Origin: Aporrectodea caliginosa
Taxonomy: Eukaryota; Annelida; Clitellata; Crassiclitellata; Lumbricidae
Length of the DNA stretch: 64,000 nt
Direction: 5' to 3'
Assembly: GCA_020284085.1 (NCBI GenBank)
Contig: JACEVL010000019.1
Location: 2,797,498 to 2,861,497, forward strand
The notes beneath the pieces were generated by a model. That model saw nothing but the letters and a program-made list of their open reading frames with translations, did not search any database and had not been told where the DNA came from. This document shows, piece after piece, positions 58,351 through 64,000 of this stretch. A program made the position numbers and the translations under genes. Positions within the stretch are counted from its first letter, which is position 1; each line of letters starts with the position of its first letter.

Positions 58351-59080
58351 ATACCATTTATTGAACCAATTGCTAACTGCATTTTGGTGTACATTCCGAA
58401 GTATATTATCACGAGTAAATCATCCTAATAATAAACCTTTCGGGTGTCAGAATGTCTTACAACAGGTAGAATTCTGTCATGTTTTCGTGGACGTAGCGAG
58501 TGTTCTAATTTTAAATGGGGGCAGGAAGTCATATGGAATATGGCCCGGATCTGCACGAACAGCCCCGAAAAGGCGGGTGTCAGCACTCTGGCATAGTTGT
58601 TCGAAAATTGGGTTGTTTTCGGGCAGGTATAGCAGCCGGACCAGTCGCCGCAGCAGCGCCTGTAGGCGTGTCCGCCCATCCTGACCCACAAAGCCCACCA
58701 AGCCAGAGCGGCATACATCACCTGAGTAAGAGTAGTCGCACGGAAAACGTCATGGAGTGTTGAACCTCATAACCCAGAACACGGAAAGCATGATAGAGTA
58801 ACTAACTAGCCCTGCTACATATGTTGTTTACGTGTTTGTCGAAGCAAAATTTTTCTGTGAGGGTGACACCAAGATTATTTATGCTCTCCACCCTTTTAAG
58901 CCCTGATTTTGAACACGGCAGATGTATTCTGTCAAGCCTCGATCTGGGTCGGTGCACAATCATCTCCTGAAGCTTATGATGGCTTAACTTCAGATTGCAT
59001 TCGGAGACCCATGCCCAGATGCAGTCTAGCTCGACTTAATCGTGCTGATTTTTCAGCGGGAACCAGGAGGTATCTGATGT
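58351..59080 (-). pseudogene. Jockey-like LINE ORF2 C-terminus with 3' tail
   Basis: Read on the minus strand in shifting frames: GLKRVESINNLGVTLTE and FCFDKHVNNICSRAS (about 58920-58820), then TLHDVFRATTLTQVMYAA, WWGFVGQDGRTRLQALLRR and LFGAVRADPGHIPYDFLPP (58760-58510), RPRKHDRILP, and a final FIIRMIY-like end (about 58430). This is the usual order at the end of Jockey-like reverse transcriptases. The tail GTACACCAAAATGCAGTTAG, then ATACTTACTTAC, ends the copy near 58345. Several frameshifts are present, and the catalytic part is absent. Confidence 0.82.
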
Positions 59081-60364
59081 CAGCATACTTTTTTTAGTCT
59101 TTTATGAAGATGCATTGGCTTCAGTTTTGATATGAATATTACAAATTTGACCGAAATTTAACCAAATTCTAACAATATTTTAATGTGTCTTATTCCTATA
59201 TAGCATCGGTTAGCAACATTTTAAAGGTGTTTAAAGAGAGCGCTCTAACTAATCGAATAACGTGTGTAACCGAATAATTATTATTAGGATAATTATAATA
59301 GAAACTAATCAGCTGCATTTTTAATTCCGCAGATGGTTTCCTGTCGGTTCCAGTCTGAGGCTTGTTTACAGGAGACGGGTGAAGCGAATCAACCTCGTCC
59401 TCATACAGCATTGTATATCTCTGTCGATTAAATACGACTGTACACATTCCTAAGGCATGGTCACTCTGAACAACGGCCACAAGGTGTCGCTAAACACGAG
59501 ATACAACTAATGATAATTATTGCGTACCTCTTGGACACCTTTAAGTGGATTTTAACCAACACCATATATTCGACATGATGTCAAACGAACGGTGATAATA
59601 GATCAATGCTCGTTTGTAGACTTTTGGTGGATAATTTTATGCTATAACAAATACGTCATGCTGTGGTTATGTTAGAGTCCTGTTATAAATATTTGCATAT
59701 ATTATGATAGTATTGTGTGATTGAAATGATCAAATACTTCTGTAAAATGTACCAAAAAGTATAAATTTCATGTCTTACTTACATTTGTGACAAATATCAA
59801 TCAAGCTGTATTAATCAAATTAAATGTAATAGATTGAAAATCTCGGGTGAGGTTTCGGTTCTCTTTTATTATCAACGCAGTAGCACAATAAATTATAAAG
59901 AATTGTCATATTCACTGTTTGAATATATTTCTTTAATAATGCTTAATTTTTACTGATTGATAACTTCTTGAAAATTCAAAAGTGGAATGAGAGTGTCATA
60001 TTAAAATGTTGTGTCTTGTAAATTTGTAAATTATATAATTGTTATTGCAATAAATAGATTAAGAATTAAATGTACATTAGGAATGGCGATGAAGAATTAA
60101 TTTTAAGAAAAATTTCTTGTATACGACAATTGCTGCTACATAATATTATTGTTGAATTTGCATCAGACACCACATTGCATGTATCAAAGACGTTATGAAC
60201 AATATTTTTTATGTCGTTAAACAATGAACATTAATGCCATTTTAAGGTTATGTTTGGACAATCTTAAATGTAAATAAATAAACGAACGGTGACCACTTGT
60301 TCAAATCAATTTTCCGATCGTGACAAAAGGTCTTCGTTGACATAAATTAGGCATCAAGCGACAG
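59081..60364. other. Spacer with modules
   Basis: A TATAGCATCGGTTAGCAACA plus TTTTAAAGGTGTTTAAAGAG module at about 59198-59245, and a partial complement near 59530. The minus-strand frame at 59196-59480 has no recognisable motif. The rest is AT-rich and featureless. Confidence 0.55.
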
Positions 60365-60490
60365 CTATTATTGTGAGCGAAGGACTTGCTCAAAGACCCT
60401 ACTCAGTGAGTAACCGTCTCAATTGAGACTCGAACCCGTACTCCATGCGTTAAACGGTGAGCGCTCTACCAATCTGCTACCGCTATTAGG
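60365..60490 (-). repeat. tRNA-derived SINE (S1-related)
   Basis: On the minus strand: GGTAGCAGATTGGTAGAGCG (A box), ACGGGTTCGAGTCTC (B box) about 30 bases on, then GCAAGTCCTTCGC. It resembles a tRNA closely over the first 70 bases but lacks a 3' acceptor arm. Confidence 0.8.
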
Positions 60491-60984
60491 CAGTTTATCA
60501 CAGCTTAATGCTGGATTTATTGCGGCTGTTTGCCAGCTGTTACATTCCAAGTGTTACTTAACGCTAATCGCCAGCATTTGTCTGGAAAATCCAAAGCAGA
60601 TAGACCTATAAACATTAATCAGTGGGCGGAGATTACGGGCCATTAGCGATAATCCGTCGAACGTGGGTGCGTCGGGATTATTGGAGTGCTATAATTAGCC
60701 TCGCACAGAGTCCAGAGTTTAACGACATTTTATGGCAATTGCAGAGGCCGCTGACGTCGCCGGGAAATCGTTTGATCAGTTCTCACCGTTCTTATAGCAT
60801 AATACAGCTTTATATTATCTGTGTCACTCAATTCTGAACCGCGCCTCTGCTTTAATTTATACGGTGATATCACCATTAAAAGAGGTGTGTACTTATTTTT
60901 GAACATTTCTCACCGTTCCAATGGCAAAATACAGCTGCCTATAGTCTATTTACTCTATAATATATCAGAAGAGAAATGTCATGA
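60491..60984. other. Spacer with modules
   Basis: The word AGAGTTTAACGACATTTTAT followed by GGCCGCTGACGTCGCC (about 60712-60765) belongs to module 2 of the dispersed repeat. AAAAGAGGTGTGTACTT at about 60878 is another relic, echoed at 62718 and 62818. No gene is seen. Confidence 0.55.
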
Positions 60985-61530
60985 AGTCCTGCTTCTGCTA
61001 CCTCCACTCTTATATATGCCTTCGTCACAACCAGACTTGACTACTGTTGCTCACTCTATGCTGGCCTCCCATCTGTTCGACTGTGGTGCTTGGATCGGAT
61101 CTTGCGTTCTGCTGCCCGCCCAGTCGGCAGCATATCAAAATTTGGCCATGTGTCTATATTATATACATGCGCGACGCTCCCTCTGAGCAGCGGATATCGT
61201 ATAGGATAGCTGCCCTAGTCTGGCGCTGCATATATGGGGTTTCGCTCCTGCCTATCTTCGCGAGCTCTGTTGCCCTGTCCTTAGTGCTAGGGGCTCTCGA
61301 TCCCTCCGCTCATCTGAACATGGTCTCCTACTTGTCCCCTTTGCCCGAACCTCCACTATGCAGAACCGCGCTTTCCCGACCTGGAATGGCCTCCCTATGG
61401 AGCTTCGCCTCTCTCCTATGTTCTTTTCTCACCCTAAAACTGTTGTTTTTGTTTTTGGCTGTGCTGGAGTCGGGAGCGCCTCTGAGTAGTTTTCTTGATG
61501 GGTCGGTATACAAATGTTCGATATGAATGA
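60985..61530 (+). pseudogene. Decayed CR1-like LINE ORF2 C-terminus
   Basis: Plus-strand pieces in three frames: TTRLDYCCSLYAGLPSVR with LDRILRSAAR (about 61025-61130), SEQRISYRIAALVWRC (61180-61230), RSLRSS and LLVPFARTSTMQNRAF (about 61295-61370), and TWNGLPMELRLSP (61378-61425). The order equals that of the CR1/L2-type C-terminus at 35066-35752, though sequence divergence shows a different family. The end GTCGGGAGCGCCTCTGAGTA, then TATACAAATGTTCGATATGA and (ATGA)n, is the 3' tail shared with SINE family S1. It is dead, with several indels. Confidence 0.82.
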
Positions 61531-62019
61531 ATGAAGTGAACATTTTTGTTACGCTATAGACTTTTTTGTTTCAGAATGCGGCGCTGCAAAATTTCTATGC
61601 GTTCTCAAGGTCACAATAAACGGGACTCATTCCATTTCAGTAGGTGGCGCTGTTACAGCACTATACGCGTTCCTTTAGCATAATTACAGCTACCGATGGT
61701 TTGTTGTTACCAGGGGCGTCCATCCCCTTATGGCTATGAAGCATTCCCCCTCGTGTCATCAAATTTCCCCCTCCCCCGCGACGACGGCCCCAGACAGACC
61801 ATTGGGTAACTGTCGACACAAGAGAAAATCTCGATTATCGAAAGTTGAGAAACGATTTTACTGTTAGATTCTTCGACGTTTAGTTCACTAATGAAGCGAC
61901 ATTATGCATTATAATTTATAAAATATGATGGCTCGTACACAGACAGAGGCATACCTCCATAGTGTCCAGACAGTACTAACATAAACTGTACTAAAATTTA
62001 CAAGAGGTTCTTCTTCAGA
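61531..62019. other. Spacer
   Basis: Contains CAGGGGCGTCCATCCCC at about 61710, which resembles a hAT end, but no inverted partner or duplication was found. Otherwise unrecognised. Confidence 0.45.
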
Positions 62020-62245
62020 GCAGCAGAGTGCATATACAGCCAAGCGATCAACAACTTCGTCCAGTTTTAGCGATAGAGTAGCATCTCGTTCACAGGCTAA
62101 TACTGTCAGAGGTGCAAACCAGTCATCAACAATGGTTGATGTCAGTCGATTTTCAACAATGCAGATGCGACTCATTACTCGCTCAACTGAGCAGCTGGTC
62201 ACCTTAAGGGAGACGAGGATTTTGTACAAGCTGGTGAGCGTGGGA
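62020..62245 (-). pseudogene. hAT transposase C-terminal dimerisation domain, fragment
   Basis: The minus-strand frame reads GYPTLTSLYKILVSLKVTS, then CSVERVMSRICIVENRLTST and LACERDATLSLKLDEVVDRLA. This fits the hAT C-terminal pattern (P-V-T-x-C-S-x-E-R-x-F-S ... LR-S-T-M ... L ... E). The important F-S after E-R is altered to V-M-S. No more of the gene is recognisable upstream. A small dead remnant. Confidence 0.78.
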
Positions 62246-62864
62246 TAGCCTGAAAGTAATGGCTTAACATAACTGCTTTCAATACACTGTCCTCTCGACA
62301 GACTGATGTCATCATCGTCACTGCCTGCGCCTGCTGTGATGCATCATCTAGTTGAATCAGTTCAAGTTAGGTCGCAGAAGTTACACATTTAGGCCGCATT
62401 TAGGCCCTACTGTCCTGTTCTCAGTTTTCTCGTTGTGCTTCTGCAACAATAGAGACTACGATGAATGTTCATTTTTTTCTGACAAGTTTCTATTTCTGAC
62501 TGCACTGACGTATCAGCTGAGCCACATTAAATCAAAAACCAAATCGATTAATTTCTAAGATGGATAAACTGAGGAGACGTTCAATGTAATAAAAAATTTC
62601 TTTCCCCTTGAAAAGGGTATGTTTCTGCTTCATTCCTCCCATAGGATGAACGCCCTGGTTGTTACATTATTACCAAGCCACTCTTCGGCTTTTACTTATA
62701 ATACGAATATTACACATAAAAGAGGTGTAATTATTTTGTTCAATTCTCTAGGAGCTTAGTGTTAACGTAATACAATCCCAAGCGTCGGCTTTCACATATA
62801 GGGTGAATATCAAACTTAAAAGAGGTGTGCAATTATTCGAAAGAGTTCTCACCGTTCGTTTGAC
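62246..62864. other. Spacer
   Basis: Two AAAGAGGTGT relics at about 62718 and 62818. No gene is recognised. Confidence 0.5.
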
Positions 62865-63187
62865 ATTGTAATTGTAATTGTAATTGAACATTTGTATAGC
62901 GCCACTCAGAGATTCAGAGGCGCTCCCGGGAGGAGGGCTCAAAATTAGGTCTGATAAGATTTTCTTAAAGAAATCAGGTAAAATAGAAACAGAGTAAAAA
63001 AAGTAACTTTTTGTACGTGAGAAAGGCGCGGGCAAGGGGGGGGCGCAAAATGATATTTGACAAGTTTCTTGTTGAAAAACAGAGGGGCCGACAAAAAAAA
63101 GGTCTTCAGAAATTTTGGCGGAACTGAGAAAAAAATGTTCAGGAAACCAGAAGGCCCCTGGGCGCACGAACCCCTAGTTACGCCACT
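62865..63187 (-). mobile_element. S1 tail plus one end of a hAT-like MITE
   Basis: 62865-62938 (minus) is an S1/LINE 3' tail (GGGAGCGCCTCTGAATCTC, then GCGCTATACAAATGTTCAAT). 62945-63187 ends in GTTACGCCACTG, whose complement CAGTGGCGTAAC is a very common hAT end, followed inward by CTAGGGGTTCGTGCGCCC. The other end and a duplication were not found. Confidence 0.6.
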
Positions 63188-63471
63188 GCTCACAGATACT
63201 CTTAAAGGTAGAAGCTACTAAAAGCCGAAAGTGATGTGTATCGGCTGTGGATAGATTCTTTATTTGGTGTGATGACATTTTTGACCGTATTGGGCTGTTG
63301 TTTTATAAAATTATTTCTCATAACCCTGTACTTACAAGAGTAACAAAACTATGAAATTTACAGTGATAAAAAATCAGTTCTAAGAAATTAAGTGACCCTG
63401 TTGAGCTTTCGTCTTACCTCTATTAATGTTTAACAAGGTTAATCTTAAACAGAATTTCTTAAACATTGGTA
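63188..63471. other. Spacer
   Basis: Nothing recognisable. Confidence 0.5.
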
Positions 63472-63609
63472 TGAAGACACCAAGTAATGGGTAAATGTTT
63501 ATATTACATATAATTTATATACATATCTTTATATTACACACACACACACACACACGCACACGCACACACACACACACACGCACGCACACGCACACGCACA
63601 CGCACACAC

Positions 63610-63647
<38 letters not shown>

Positions 63648-63682
63648 ATAAAGATTTACCCTTTACTTGGTGTCTTCATTCC
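63472..63682. repeat. Inverted repeat around a (CA)n tract
   Basis: Arms GAAGACACCAAGTAATGGGTAAAT (about 63473) and ATTTACCCTTTACTTGGTGTCTTC (to about 63680) enclose TATATTAC / GTAATATA and a (CA)n run of about 105 bases with CG variants. Confidence 0.88.
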
Positions 63683-63743
63683 CCTCTTGTAGTCCCCCAC
63701 AGACGCGTATTATTATAATTATGCATTTATTAAGCGCCACGAT

Positions 63744-63744
<1 letters not shown>

Positions 63745-63800
<56 letters not shown>
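63745..63800. repeat. (AAT)n microsatellite
   Basis: Pure (AAT)n at the 3' side of the following minus-strand SINE, where its tail would lie. Confidence 0.95.
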
Positions 63801-63805
63801 TCTTT

Positions 63806-63998
63806 TTCTTTAATAAGCGCCTGACAAACGCACTGCGCTGTACATTTACATGTTATGCAATTGAAATCTTAACTACTAACGTGAACAGACAGCCTGCAAT
63901 ACAACGGTGGTAATAGCAGCCTACAAAGCATATCCGCCCAACGGGGGCTCGGTACCTCTCTTCTCTGTGCCAGATGTTATCCAATGCGCCAGAGAGAG
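63806..63998 (-). repeat. tRNA-derived SINE (family S2), minus strand
   Basis: Minus strand: GCGCATTGGATAACATCTGG, GAGCCCCCGTTGGGCGGATA, GCAGGCTGTCTGTTC and GTTAGTAGTTAAGATTTC. Matches 25395-25600. Confidence 0.82.
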
Positions 63999-64000
63999 AG

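Noticed and set aside
60365..60490. A functional tRNA gene on the minus strand
   Set aside because: A- and B-box-like segments are present, but no acceptor stem pairs at the 3' side and the sequence continues into a SINE body.
61710..63187. A single hAT element from CAGGGGCGTCCAT (61710) to GTTACGCCACTG (63187)
   Set aside because: The two ends do not match one another and no 8-bp direct repeat flanks them; they are more likely ends of different elements.

Overview
The window looks like intergenic and intronic DNA from an animal nuclear genome, most likely a marine invertebrate deuterostome and possibly an echinoderm. The grounds are an RLR-type innate immune helicase, many hAT, mariner, TTAA-type and Academ-like DNA transposons, CR1/Jockey-like LINEs, tRNA-derived SINEs, abundant microsatellites, and a foldback-like element resembling the TU elements described in sea urchin. 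The taxon is an inference; nothing here fixes it.

Only two host loci are visible. (1) 10860-12378 (+) encodes the first half of a CARD-less RIG-I/MDA5/LGP2-like DExD/H helicase. It is broken by one in-frame TAG, and no downstream exons are seen in the window. (2) Two phase-compatible exons at 24736-24912 and 27693-27905 (+) encode the C-terminal part of an endonuclease/exonuclease/phosphatase (CCR4/nocturnin/PDE12-type) protein. Nearly everything else is mobile or repetitive.

Layout: 1.2-9.4 kb is a foldback-like structure, two head-to-head arrays of a ~198-bp satellite around a LINE reverse-transcriptase fragment, capped by 16-bp terminal repeats. 10.9-12.4 kb is the RLR gene. 13.5-15.3 kb holds a decayed DNA-transposon gene and half of a TTAA-type element. 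16.6-18.0 kb is a hAT element with an intact 8-bp duplication. 18.8-22.5 kb is a second satellite split by another 8-bp-duplication element. 22.8-24.5 kb is an element inside a (TTA)n tract, carrying SINEs. 24.7-27.9 kb holds the phosphatase-family exons, separated by repeats. 31.7-36.7 kb is a Russian-doll nest: a TTAGGGTGGTCCA-ended transposon containing a hAT, which contains a MULE-like MITE, plus a CR1-like LINE. 36.7-38.1 kb is a mariner gene split by a TCGA-rich inverted-repeat element. 38-43 kb is mostly microsatellite and polypurine DNA. 43.9-45.4 kb is a hAT gene split by a TTAA-type element. 45.8-46.3 kb is a MITE. 51.1-55.7 kb is an Academ-like transposon whose inverted ends are themselves 152-bp tandem arrays. 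57.4-63.2 kb holds LINE, hAT and SINE remnants and a dispersed modular repeat.

The most notable observations are the foldback satellite element, the RLR stop codon lying inside the over-represented palindrome TAGGCCTA, the tandem-repeat-ended Academ-like element, and the datable nest of insertions.
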